Positions 54,089 to 62,872 of a stretch of DNA of 64,000 bases are shown here, in pieces; positions within the stretch are counted from its first letter, which is position 1; each line of letters begins with the position of its first letter. The DNA is from JALYNX01 sp963749415 (lineage in GTDB: Bacteria > Actinomycetota > Acidimicrobiia > Spongiisociales > ZC4RG35): positions 1,860,001-1,924,000 of the forward strand of contig CAVVMG010000001.1 of the NCBI GenBank assembly GCA_963749415.1. Direction: 5' to 3'. The notes beneath the pieces are model-generated. The model made no database searches. It was given only the letters and a program-made list of their open reading frames with translations, and had not been told where the DNA came from. The translations under genes and the position numbers were made by a program.

Positions 54089-55495
54089 ATGAGCCGTCGG
54101 CTCGTCGTTCTCTTGCTGGTGCTCCTCGTCGCCTGGGGGGGCCTGGCCGCCATCATCTACACGGGCTTGACGCCCCTCCTCGGCCTCGACCTCCAGGGTG
54201 GCACGGCGGTCGTCCTCACCGCTCCCGAGGGCACCGATCCCGAGCTGCTCGAGGTCGCGACCGAGATCATGACCCGCCGGATCGAGGAGATCGGCGCAGT
54301 CCAGGAGCCGGACATCCAGGTCGAAGGGGAGAACACGGTGATCGTCCAGCTCCCTGGCGTGGAAGACGAGCAACGGGCCATCGAGGCGGTTGGCCAGACC
54401 GGGGTCCTCGCCTTCCGCCCCGTGCTCGATTCAGTGCCCGGCAACACGGGGCCTCTTGCCGGGACAGGCACCGAGAACATCGACGACGAGACCGGGCTGA
54501 CCATCGACGACGATCTCGAGTCCAACTCCTGGCTGGCCTACGAGGCGATTCCCGAGGTGTTGGAAGTGGGCCCCGCAGGCCTCGAGGGCGACGACGTCGC
54601 CGACGCGGTTCCGGTCTTCGACCCCACTTCGGCGGTTTGGGCGGTCAGCCTCGACCTGACCTCTGAGGGCGCCGACGCCTTTGCGGAGCTGACCGCCGAG
54701 GCAGCCTCATATCCGATCGGAGATCCGAGGCGGCAGATCGCGATAGCCCTGGACAGCAACGTGGTCGCCGCTCCCGCGGTGAACCCGGACGTCTCCCCGG
54801 AGACCGGGATCACCGGAGGACAGGCCCAGATCACCTTGGGTCAGGGTGATGAAGCCCAGCAGGAGGCCAATGAGCTGGCAATCGTCCTCCGCTACGGGTC
54901 GCTCCCGGTCGACTTCGAGGTCTCGGCAGTGCGCAAGGTCTCCGGAACGCTCGGCGCAGACTCCCTGCAGGCCGGGGTCATCGCCGGGTTGCTGGGGATC
55001 GCCTTGGTCGCCTTCGTGCTCCTCCTCGCCTATCGCGGCCTTGGCCTTCTGGCGATCGTCGGGCTCACCGTCTTCGCCTCCCTCCTCATCTCGATCTTCG
55101 GGCTGTTCGGGGAATGGGTCGGCCTCACCCTCACCCTCGCCGGGGTCACCGGGATCATTGTCTCCATCGGGATCACCGCAGACACCTACATCGTCTACTT
55201 CGAGCGGATCAAGGAGAAGCTGCGCCAGGGGTTCGCAGTCGAGGAGGCGACGGCTGACGGATTCAAGATCGCTTTCCGGACGATGCTCACCGCGAACACG
55301 GTCAGCCTCCTCGGGGCGGTCCTCCTCTGGGCCCTCGCCGTCGGTGCGGTCAAGGGGTTTGCCATCTCACTGGGCATCGGGACGGTGCTCGACCTCATCG
55401 TGGCTCGCCTCTACACCCGAAGGGCCGCCGGCCTCTTCGCAGACACCCGCGTCGGCAAACAAGGCTGGCTCAGCATCTCCAAGGCCGCGCGATGA
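54089..55495 (+). CDS. secD: Protein translocase subunit SecD
   Basis: A 468-residue protein with six membrane helices. The N-terminal helix (LVVLLLVLLVAWGGLAAIIY) is followed by GLDLQGGTAVVLTAPEGTDP, a large outside domain, then the pore part (DSLQAGVIAGLLGIALVAFV, YFERIKEKLRQGFAVEEATA, DGFKIAFRTMLTANTVSLLG). It uses the proton motive force to pull proteins through SecYEG. The stop overlaps secF by four bases. Confidence 0.95.
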   Translation: MSRRLVVLLLVLLVAWGGLAAIIYTGLTPLLGLDLQGGTAVVLTAPEGTDPELLEVATEIMTRRIEEIGAVQEPDIQVEGENTVIVQLPGVEDEQRAIEAVGQTGVLAFRPVLDSVPGNTGPLAGTGTENIDDETGLTIDDDLESNSWLAYEAIPEVLEVGPAGLEGDDVADAVPVFDPTSAVWAVSLDLTSEGADAFAELTAEAASYPIGDPRRQIAIALDSNVVAAPAVNPDVSPETGITGGQAQITLGQGDEAQQEANELAIVLRYGSLPVDFEVSAVRKVSGTLGADSLQAGVIAGLLGIALVAFVLLLAYRGLGLLAIVGLTVFASLLISIFGLFGEWVGLTLTLAGVTGIIVSIGITADTYIVYFERIKEKLRQGFAVEEATADGFKIAFRTMLTANTVSLLGAVLLWALAVGAVKGFAISLGIGTVLDLIVARLYTRRAAGLFADTRVGKQGWLSISKAAR

Positions 55496-56460
55496 GTGAG
55501 ACTTCGTTCCTGCGCCGCCTCGACCGGGGCGAGACCACGATCGACTTCGTCGGGCTGCGCCGGCGCTGGTTCACGATCTCGGCGATCCTGATCGTGATCA
55601 GCCTGGGAAGCCTCGCGGTCCGCCAGCTCAACATGGGGATCGAGTTCGTGGGTGGCCTCGGGATCCAGTCTCCGAATCCGGCAGGCGCCGACGTCGCAGA
55701 GATACGCGATGCCTTGAGTGAAGTGGGTGTGCAGAGCCCGACGATCCAGCTGTTCGACGATGGGGCGACAGTTCGGGTGACGACCGAGGCACTGGAGAGC
55801 GGCGCCGAGGCGGAGGTTGTCGACACGATGGCCGAAATTACCGGTGCCGAGCGCTCCGAAATCTCGCTGGAGGCCGTGGGGCCGAGCTTTGGCGCCCTGG
55901 TCGCGCAACGAGCCCTTCTGGCATTGGGGGTGTTCCTTGGTGCCGTGATCCTGTTCATCACCTGGCGCCTCGAGTTCAAGATGGCGATGACCGCGATCGT
56001 CGCCCTCCTCCACGACGTGATCATCACCGTTGGCATCTATTCGATCACAGGGTTCGTGGTCACCCCGGCCACCGTCGTGGCGATCCTCACCATCCTCGGC
56101 TATTCGTTGTATGACGGGGTCGTGGTCTTCGACAAGGTCGACGAGTTGGTCGAGATCGAGGAGGACAAGACCTACACCGAGATCGTCAACCTGGCGCTGA
56201 ACCAGGTCCTCTACCGATCCTTGTTCACCTCCCTGACCTCCCTCATCCCCGTCGGGAGCATCCTCATCGTCGGCTCGGTGATCCTCGGCGGCCCGGCCCT
56301 CACGGAATTCGCCCTCGCCTTGTTCGTGGGCCTGGCGGCCAGCACCTACTCCTCGATCTTCGTGGCGGCGCCTCTGCTGGCGGTTTGGAAGGAGAAAGAG
56401 GACGTGTGGGTGGAGAGAGCAGAGCGGGTGGCGAGGCGGAGCAAGGCCAAGCGGAACTGA
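55492..56460 (+). CDS. secF: Protein translocase subunit SecF
   Basis: A 322-residue partner of SecD. The first helix (WFTISAILIVISLGSLAVRQ) is followed by GIEFVGGLGIQSPNPAGADV, then FITWRLEFKMAMTAIVALLH and YDGVVVFDKVDELVEIEEDK with NLALNQVLYRSLFTSLTSLI. The six-helix layout is complete. It overlaps secD and lies 15 bases before apt. Confidence 0.95.
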   Translation: MSETSFLRRLDRGETTIDFVGLRRRWFTISAILIVISLGSLAVRQLNMGIEFVGGLGIQSPNPAGADVAEIRDALSEVGVQSPTIQLFDDGATVRVTTEALESGAEAEVVDTMAEITGAERSEISLEAVGPSFGALVAQRALLALGVFLGAVILFITWRLEFKMAMTAIVALLHDVIITVGIYSITGFVVTPATVVAILTILGYSLYDGVVVFDKVDELVEIEEDKTYTEIVNLALNQVLYRSLFTSLTSLIPVGSILIVGSVILGGPALTEFALALFVGLAASTYSSIFVAAPLLAVWKEKEDVWVERAERVARRSKAKRN

Positions 56461-56475
56461 TCGGCCCGTAGACTC

Positions 56476-57000
56476 TTGGATGTGCAACAACTCACCGCAT
56501 TGATTCGCGACATCCCGGACTTCCCGGAGCCTGGGGTGGTCTTCAAGGACATCACACCCGTGCTCGCGGATGGTGCGGCCCTCAGGATGCTGGTCGATGC
56601 TCTCGCCGAGCCCTACAAGGGCGCGGAGGTGACCAAGGTCGCGGGCATCGAGGCCAGGGGATTCACTCTCGCCACCCCGATCGCCGACCGCCTCGGCGCC
56701 GGGTTCATCCCGGTCAGGAAGCCAGGAAAGCTCCCATTCGACACGGTCAGGGAGGACTACACCCTCGAATACGGGAGCGACGCGTTGGAGATCCACGTCG
56801 ATGCCGCTACTCCCGGGGAACGGGTGTTGATTGTCGACGACGTCATTGCGACGGGGGGAACAGCTGCGGCGACCGTGAGGTTGCTGCGGGGTGTCGGGGC
56901 AGACGTGGTGGGGATCGCGGTGTTCATCGAGTTGGCTTTCCTCAACGGCGCAGATGCCCTCGACGGTGTCCCACTACATGCACTGGTCAGATACGACTGA
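56476..57000 (+). CDS. apt: Adenine phosphoribosyltransferase
   Basis: Salvages adenine to AMP with PRPP. It has 174 residues from TTG 56476 (GTG 56482 possible). The family blocks are RDIPDFPEPGVVFKDITPVL, KVAGIEARGFTLATPIADRL, and the PRPP loop VLIVDDVIATGGTAAATVRL. The neighbouring rel gene is a usual companion of apt in Actinobacteria (secDF-apt-rel order). Confidence 0.94.
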   Translation: MDVQQLTALIRDIPDFPEPGVVFKDITPVLADGAALRMLVDALAEPYKGAEVTKVAGIEARGFTLATPIADRLGAGFIPVRKPGKLPFDTVREDYTLEYGSDALEIHVDAATPGERVLIVDDVIATGGTAAATVRLLRGVGADVVGIAVFIELAFLNGADALDGVPLHALVRYD

Positions 57001-57016
57001 GAAGGGCACGGCCACT

Positions 57017-59140
57017 GTGGCCGATGTCATCGAGGCCTTCCAGGCGAGCCATCCGGAGGGCGATGTCGACGTGTTGCGACGAGCATATGAGGTCGCGGAG
57101 AGGGCTCATGAGGGGCAACTGAGGAAGACCGGGGACCCCTACATCACACACCCGGCGATGGTGGCCCTCCTCCTAGCCGAATTCGGCCTCGACACCCCTA
57201 CTGTCGCTGCCGCTTTTCTCCATGACACCGTGGAGGACACACCGCTGACTCTCGGCGAGATCTCCTCAGAGTTTGGTCCCGAGATCGCAACCCTCATCGA
57301 CGGTGTGACCAAGCTCGACAGGGTCCGCTACGCGAGCAGGGAGCAGGCGCAGGCGGCCACCATCCGAAAGATGGTGGTGGCCATGGCCCAGGATGTCCGA
57401 GTACTCCTGATCAAGCTGTTCGACCGCCTCCACAACATGAGGACCGTCGGTGCCCTGCGGGAGGACAAGCAGCGACGGGTGGCCCGGGAGACCCTGGATG
57501 TCTATGCCCCGCTCGCTCACCGGCTCGGGATCGAGGAGCTCAAGCACGAGTTCGAGGACCGCTGCTTCGCGATCCTCTACCCGGGGCCCAACGCCGAGAT
57601 CGAGTCCAAGCTCGCCGAGCGCGCCCCGGAGCGGGAGGCGTTCATCGAGAAGATGGTGGGCGAGCTGACCGGGATCCTCGGCGACGCCGGTATCCGGGTG
57701 GATGTCACCGGCCGTCCCAAGCACCAGTACTCCATCTACCGGAAGATGATGGAGCAGAACCGACCATTCGAGGACATCCACGATCTGATCGGGATCCGGG
57801 TGGTGACCGAGTCAACCCGCGACTGCTACGCCGCCCTCGGCCTCATCCACAGCCATTGGGTGCCGGTGGCGGGGCGGTTCAAGGACTACATCGCAATGCC
57901 CAAGATCAACCTCTACCAATCCCTCCACACCACCGTGATCGGCCCCGGCGGCAAGCCGCTGGAGATCCAGATTCGGACCGGTGACATGCACCAGCGGGCG
58001 GAGGCAGGTATCGCTGCTCACTGGCGATACAAGGAGGGGGAGACCGCCAGGGTGCCCGCCATGGATGTCGCCGCCTGGAGCGCCGACGAGGATCCCGAAG
58101 AGTTTCTGGCCAACCTCAAGCTCGATCTATACCAGGACGAGGTGTTCGTGCTCACCCCTGGAGGCGATGCCAAGTCGCTCCCGGCCGGAGCCACCCCGAT
58201 CGACTTCGCCTATTCGGTCCACACCGAGGTCGGGCACCGGTGCGTCGGGGCCAAGGTCAATGGCAGGCTGGTCCCATTGTCCACCCGCCTCCAGTCCGGC
58301 GACATCGTCGAGGTGCTGACTTCGAAGGCCGTGGATGCCGGGCCGAGCAGGGACTGGCTCGGCTTCGCCCGCACCGGGCGGGCCAAGTCGAAGATCAAGC
58401 AGTGGTTCACCAAGGAGCGTCGCGACGAGGCGCTGACCGAGGGTCGGGAGATGATCCAGACGCTGCTCAAGAAGGAGGCCGGCGACCTCAGTGCGGCCGA
58501 CAAGGATCGTTACCTCGCCGCCATCGCGCAGGAGCTGGGCCACAGCGACGTCGAGACGCTGCAGGTGGGACTGGCAGAGGGCAACGTGTCCATCGACTCG
58601 GTGGCCGCCCGGCTGCACCGGATCCTGGTCCCGGAGACCGAAGACGACTTCTTTCAACCCCGGCGTCGCCGTCCGCTCGATGGCGCCCAGGTGGTCGTGG
58701 AGGGCCAGGACGACATGCTGGTTCACCTGGCCCGTTGTTGCTCGCCGGTGCCTGGCGATCCCATCGTCGGATACGTGACGGTTGGGCGGGGGGTCTCCGT
58801 CCACCGCGCCGACTGCACCAACGTCGCCTCCCTCGTGGAGCGGCGAGAGCGCTCGGTGGATGTCTCATGGCCTGCGGGGCACACCGGGGCCTTCGTTGTG
58901 TGGATCCAGGTCGAGGCGCTGGACCGGACCCGGCTGCTCAAAGACGTGACCACGGTGGTCAGCGACACCGGTGGGAACATCACGGCCTCCTCGACCCACT
59001 CGCGTGCGGATCGGGTGGCGGTGCTTCGCTACGAGGTGGAGCTGTCGGACCCGGGTCAGCTTCCCAAGCTGCTCACCGACCTTCGTGGGGTGGATGGTGT
59101 GTTCACCGCCTTCCGGCTGGCGAACGACCAGCTCTCCTAA
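57017..59140 (+). CDS. rel: Bifunctional (p)ppGpp synthetase/hydrolase, RelA/SpoT homologue
   Basis: About 707 residues from GTG 57017; a longer frame would overlap apt. The HD hydrolase domain shows YITHPAMVALLLAEFGLDTP and FLHDTVEDTPLTLGEI. The synthetase domain has RVDVTGRPKHQYSIYRKMME and AMPKINLYQSLHTTVIGPGG. The TGS domain (DEVFVLTPGGDAKSLPAGAT, AYSVHTEVGHRCVGAKVNGR) and the ACT-like C-terminus (VQVEALDRTRLLKDVTTVVS-type) complete a Rel protein. It controls the stringent response. Confidence 0.94.
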   Translation: MADVIEAFQASHPEGDVDVLRRAYEVAERAHEGQLRKTGDPYITHPAMVALLLAEFGLDTPTVAAAFLHDTVEDTPLTLGEISSEFGPEIATLIDGVTKLDRVRYASREQAQAATIRKMVVAMAQDVRVLLIKLFDRLHNMRTVGALREDKQRRVARETLDVYAPLAHRLGIEELKHEFEDRCFAILYPGPNAEIESKLAERAPEREAFIEKMVGELTGILGDAGIRVDVTGRPKHQYSIYRKMMEQNRPFEDIHDLIGIRVVTESTRDCYAALGLIHSHWVPVAGRFKDYIAMPKINLYQSLHTTVIGPGGKPLEIQIRTGDMHQRAEAGIAAHWRYKEGETARVPAMDVAAWSADEDPEEFLANLKLDLYQDEVFVLTPGGDAKSLPAGATPIDFAYSVHTEVGHRCVGAKVNGRLVPLSTRLQSGDIVEVLTSKAVDAGPSRDWLGFARTGRAKSKIKQWFTKERRDEALTEGREMIQTLLKKEAGDLSAADKDRYLAAIAQELGHSDVETLQVGLAEGNVSIDSVAARLHRILVPETEDDFFQPRRRRPLDGAQVVVEGQDDMLVHLARCCSPVPGDPIVGYVTVGRGVSVHRADCTNVASLVERRERSVDVSWPAGHTGAFVVWIQVEALDRTRLLKDVTTVVSDTGGNITASSTHSRADRVAVLRYEVELSDPGQLPKLLTDLRGVDGVFTAFRLANDQLS

Positions 59141-59142
59141 CC

Positions 59143-59790
59143 ATGTTGGTCACCCGCGTCCCGGCGTGGCTCGCCGAGACCAACGCCTACATCGTGGCCA
59201 GCGAGCCCGGGGGAGTGGCGGTGGTGATCGATGCCCCACCCGAGCCGGAAAGGATCGTGGAGGTGCTGGTCGAACAGGGCCTGGCGGTGGTTGGGATCCT
59301 GCTCACTCATGGCCATGTCGACCACAGCGGTGGCAGCGGTTCCATTGCGGAATCGACCGGGGCCGCGGTCTATGTGCACCCGGACGACGACTTCCTCACG
59401 CTGCATCCCCAGGAGCAACTGAGGTCGATGTGGGGTATGTCTCCACCCGGCTCCTACGACCTGCCCCGCCAGTTCGAGAGGCTGGTCGACGGGCAGACCC
59501 TGACGATGGCTGGTCTCGACTTCGAGGTGAGGCACACGCCGGGGCACACTCCGGGCCACTGTTGCTTCTACGTGGCTGACCAGGAGACCCTGTTCTCGGG
59601 TGATCAACTCTTTGCCGGGTCCATCGGAAGATTCGACCTGCCCGGAGGCGATGGCGCGGCGTTGTTCCAGTCGATGCGAGAGCGAGTGATGCCGCTCGAC
59701 GACGACGTCAGGGTGCTTCCCGGCCACGGCCCGGAGACCACGATCGGCCGGGAGCGGGCGACCAATCCGTTCCGGGGCGAGTGGCAGTAG
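59143..59790 (+). CDS. Metallo-beta-lactamase-fold hydrolase (glyoxalase II-like)
   Basis: A 215-residue protein from ATG 59143, two bases after the rel stop. The metal motif is LLTHGHVDHSGGSGSIAEST, followed by VRHTPGHTPGHCCFYV, LFSGDQLFAGSIGRFDLPGG and VLPGHGPETTIGRERATNPF. This is the YcbL/glyoxalase II-like group with two metal ions. In Actinobacteria such a gene often sits between rel and hisS. The substrate is not certain; a thioester such as S-lactoyl-glutathione analogues is the class assumption. Confidence 0.85.
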   Translation: MLVTRVPAWLAETNAYIVASEPGGVAVVIDAPPEPERIVEVLVEQGLAVVGILLTHGHVDHSGGSGSIAESTGAAVYVHPDDDFLTLHPQEQLRSMWGMSPPGSYDLPRQFERLVDGQTLTMAGLDFEVRHTPGHTPGHCCFYVADQETLFSGDQLFAGSIGRFDLPGGDGAALFQSMRERVMPLDDDVRVLPGHGPETTIGRERATNPFRGEWQ

Positions 59791-59860
59791 GTCTGCACGC
59801 GAACGCAATATGCGCTCGGGAGATGCCGGCCGGAGGGTGGGGCATTACCCTCCCCGGCCA

Positions 59861-61075
59861 ATGAGCTTCCAGCCACCCAAGGGCACCGACGACATTGGCG
59901 CGCCCCAATCAAGCTCGTGGCGGAGGCTTCTCGCGCTCTGGGAGGATTGGGCATCCCGGTACGGCTATCCCCTGGTGATGACTCCGATCTTCGAGGCAAC
60001 CGAGCTCTTCTCACGCGGGGTCGGTGACACGTCGGAGGTCGTGACCAAGCAGATGTACACCTTCGATGATCGTGGCGGCCGCTCTCTCACGCTGCGGCCC
60101 GAAGGGACGGCGAGTGTGGTGCGAGCATTCCTCGACTCGGGCGGCAAAGGAGCCTGGAAGGGCGCCTACTCGGGCCCGATGTTCAGGTACGAGCGCCCAC
60201 AGGCCGGGAGAAGGCGTCAGTTCTGGCAGTTGGGTGTCGAGTATCTGGATGTCGAGGCCCCGCCGTCCGACGCCGAAGTCATCGAGTTGGGTTACCGGTT
60301 TCTCACCTCGGTCGGCGTGCCCGCGATGGAGGTCAGGCTCAACTCGCTCGGTGATTCGGAGTGCCGTCCCGGGTACGTGGCCGAGCTGCGGGCCTTCCTC
60401 GAGGAGCGCTTCGACGAGCTGTGTGACGAATCGAAACCGCTGGTAGACACCAACCCGCTGCGGGTTCTCGACTGCAAGATCTGCGCACCGAAGCTGGAGG
60501 ATGCCCCGAGGATGGCTGACCGGCTCTGTGAGGCATGCCTCGCCCATTTCGGCGAGGTCAAGTCATTGCTGGATGGGCTCGGCGTGCCCTACTTGGAGGA
60601 TCATCGCCTGGTCCGCGGGCTCGATTACTACACGAGAACCGCCTTCGAATACATCGCCGTCGACCTGGAGGCTGCCCAGAACGCGGTGGGTGGCGGGGGC
60701 AGGTACGACGGCCTGGCCGAGTCCCTTGGTGGGCGCAGGGCGCCCGGTGTCGGGTTCGCCCTGGGTGTCGACCGGATAATCCTGGCCACCGGTGCCGCTC
60801 CACCGAACGAGCTCGACCTGTTTCTGGTTTCCGAGGTGGGCCCGGCTCCCGCGCTGATCGCGGCTTCCACGGTGCGGCGGGAAGGGGTACACACCGACCT
60901 CGACACCGAGGGAAGGTCGGTGAAGGCCCAATTCCGGTCGGCGAGCCGATCAGGCGCGCCGGTGACCGCTGTGCTCAAGGGCCCGGGTGCCCCGCTCGAT
61001 GTGAGGGCTGGCGATGAGAGGGCCGACGTCGACCTGGATGGGCTGGCCGCCTGGGTCAAGGACCGGCTGTCATGA
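59861..61075 (+). CDS. hisS: Histidyl-tRNA synthetase
   Basis: Charges tRNA-His. It has 404 residues from ATG 59861; upstream in-frame codons lack support. Class II motifs are seen: PPKGTDDIGAPQSSSWRRLL at the start, RPEGTASVVRAFLDSGGKGA and SGPMFRYERPQAGRRRQFWQ (motif 2), then histidine-specific LVRGLDYYTRTAFEYIAVDL and GGGGRYDGLAESLGGR. It overlaps aspS by four bases. Confidence 0.95.
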   Translation: MSFQPPKGTDDIGAPQSSSWRRLLALWEDWASRYGYPLVMTPIFEATELFSRGVGDTSEVVTKQMYTFDDRGGRSLTLRPEGTASVVRAFLDSGGKGAWKGAYSGPMFRYERPQAGRRRQFWQLGVEYLDVEAPPSDAEVIELGYRFLTSVGVPAMEVRLNSLGDSECRPGYVAELRAFLEERFDELCDESKPLVDTNPLRVLDCKICAPKLEDAPRMADRLCEACLAHFGEVKSLLDGLGVPYLEDHRLVRGLDYYTRTAFEYIAVDLEAAQNAVGGGGRYDGLAESLGGRRAPGVGFALGVDRIILATGAAPPNELDLFLVSEVGPAPALIAASTVRREGVHTDLDTEGRSVKAQFRSASRSGAPVTAVLKGPGAPLDVRAGDERADVDLDGLAAWVKDRLS

Positions 61076-62829
61076 GAACGAAGCACGCGGCGAACATCGG
61101 AACCGGTGACATCGGGAGCAAGGTCACCGTGGCCGGTTGGGTGCAACGGAGGCGCGACCACGGAGGCATCGCCTTCCTCGACATCCGGGACAGCTCGGGC
61201 CTGATCCAGGTGGTCGCCGACCCTGAGTCCCATCCCGAGGTCGCCGGGATCCGCATGGAGTTCTGCGTGTCCGTCACCGGCGAGGTCCGGGCCCGGCCCG
61301 AGGGGACCGAGAACCCGGATCTGGCCACCGGCGCGGTGGAAGTGGGTGTCGAGGAGCTGTCCGTGTTGTCCGCCGCCGATCCCCTGCCCTTCATGATCGA
61401 TGACCGCACCGAGGTCGACGAGCGAGCCCGGCTTCGGTACCGCTATCTGGACCTGCGGAGGCCCCGGATGTCGGCCAATCTCCGGGCGCGGTCTCGGGCC
61501 ACGATGGCGATACGGAGGACTCTCGACGGAATGGGCTTCCTCGAGGTGGAGACCCCGACGCTGGTCAACAGCACGCCTGAAGGGGCGCGGGACATGCTGG
61601 TGCCATCGCGGCTCCAACCAGGGGAGTTCTACGCCCTTCCCCAGTCGCCGCAGCTCTTCAAGCAGCTCCTGATGATCTCGGGTGTGGAGCGGTATTTCCA
61701 GATCGCTCGCTGTTATCGAGATGAGGACTTCAGAGCGGATCGCCAACTCGAGTTCACCCAACTCGACCTCGAAGGCTCGTTCTGGGGGCGTGACGACGTG
61801 CTCGCCGCCATCGAGGAGGTCCTGGTCGCAGTCGTCGAAGATCTGCGCGGCCTGTCCGTGCCCCGGCCCTTCTTCCGGCTCACCTGGCAGGAGGCGATGG
61901 ATCGTTTCGGCAGTGACAAGCCCGACCTTCGCATCGAAGCCGAGATCGTCGACCTGTCAGCCGCTTTCGCGGACACCGAGTTCGGGGTGTTCAAATCGGC
62001 CCTGGGCGGAGGCGGCACGGTTCGAGGACTGAACGTCGGTGCTCGAGAATGGTCGCGAGCCCGGGCCGATGCTGTCACCGAGCGGGCAAAGGAGCTTGGC
62101 GCCAAAGGCCTGGTGTGGATGGTGGTCGAGGACGACGGGTCGCTGCGCTCTCCGGTGTCCAAGTTCATGAGTGAGGTCGAGGCCTCCGCGGTGAAGGAGG
62201 CCCTGGGCGCCAGTCCGGCTGACGTGCTCCTCCTGGCCGCCGACATTTGGCGGGTTGCGGTGTCCGTGCTCGGAGGGCTTCGCAACGATCTCCTTCGGCC
62301 GGAAGGCCACGACGAGCTCGCGTTCCTATGGGTGGTCGACTTCCCGCTGTTCGAGGAGAACGAAGACGGCTCGATCACCTTCTCCCACCACCCTTTCACC
62401 TCGCCGATCTCGATCGAAGAGATGCGGGACAAACCTCTCCATGCCCTGTCGAACGCATATGACGTTGTCCTCAACGGAGTCGAGCTCGGCTCGGGCTCGG
62501 TCCGAATCCATGACCCGGACCTGCAACAACAGGTCTTCGGGATCCTGGGGATCGACGCCGCAACGGCGGAGAGGCGATTTGGTTGGTTTCTCGAGGCGCT
62601 GCGGTACGGGACCCCTCCTCACGCCGGGTTTGCCTTCGGGGTGGACCGCCTGGTGATGGTGCTCCAGGGCGAGAGCTCGATCCGGGAGGTGATCCCATTC
62701 CCGAAGACCCAAAGCGGGGTGGACCCGATGACCGGGGCGCCGACATGGGTCGATCCCGTCCAACTGGACGAGCTCGGCGTGGAGCTGTCGGACGCTGCCC
62801 GAGCCCGTCAGGACGAGGAGTCGGGCTGA
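61072..62829 (+). CDS. aspS: Aspartyl-tRNA synthetase (bacterial type)
   Basis: Charges tRNA-Asp, or both tRNA-Asp and tRNA-Asn if non-discriminating. It has 585 residues from ATG 61072. The N-terminal OB fold has VTVAGWVQRRRDHGGIAFLD, then class II motifs VETPTLVNSTPEGARDMLVP, YFQIARCYRDEDFRADRQLE and the C-terminal GFAFGVDRLVMVLQGESSIR with a bacterial GAD domain between. It lies in a hisS-aspS pair. Confidence 0.95.
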   Translation: MRTKHAANIGTGDIGSKVTVAGWVQRRRDHGGIAFLDIRDSSGLIQVVADPESHPEVAGIRMEFCVSVTGEVRARPEGTENPDLATGAVEVGVEELSVLSAADPLPFMIDDRTEVDERARLRYRYLDLRRPRMSANLRARSRATMAIRRTLDGMGFLEVETPTLVNSTPEGARDMLVPSRLQPGEFYALPQSPQLFKQLLMISGVERYFQIARCYRDEDFRADRQLEFTQLDLEGSFWGRDDVLAAIEEVLVAVVEDLRGLSVPRPFFRLTWQEAMDRFGSDKPDLRIEAEIVDLSAAFADTEFGVFKSALGGGGTVRGLNVGAREWSRARADAVTERAKELGAKGLVWMVVEDDGSLRSPVSKFMSEVEASAVKEALGASPADVLLLAADIWRVAVSVLGGLRNDLLRPEGHDELAFLWVVDFPLFEENEDGSITFSHHPFTSPISIEEMRDKPLHALSNAYDVVLNGVELGSGSVRIHDPDLQQQVFGILGIDAATAERRFGWFLEALRYGTPPHAGFAFGVDRLVMVLQGESSIREVIPFPKTQSGVDPMTGAPTWVDPVQLDELGVELSDAARARQDEESG

Positions 62830-62872
62830 CCGGCGGGTCGGGTGTGCCCGATCCCATCTACCGTCCAAGGCG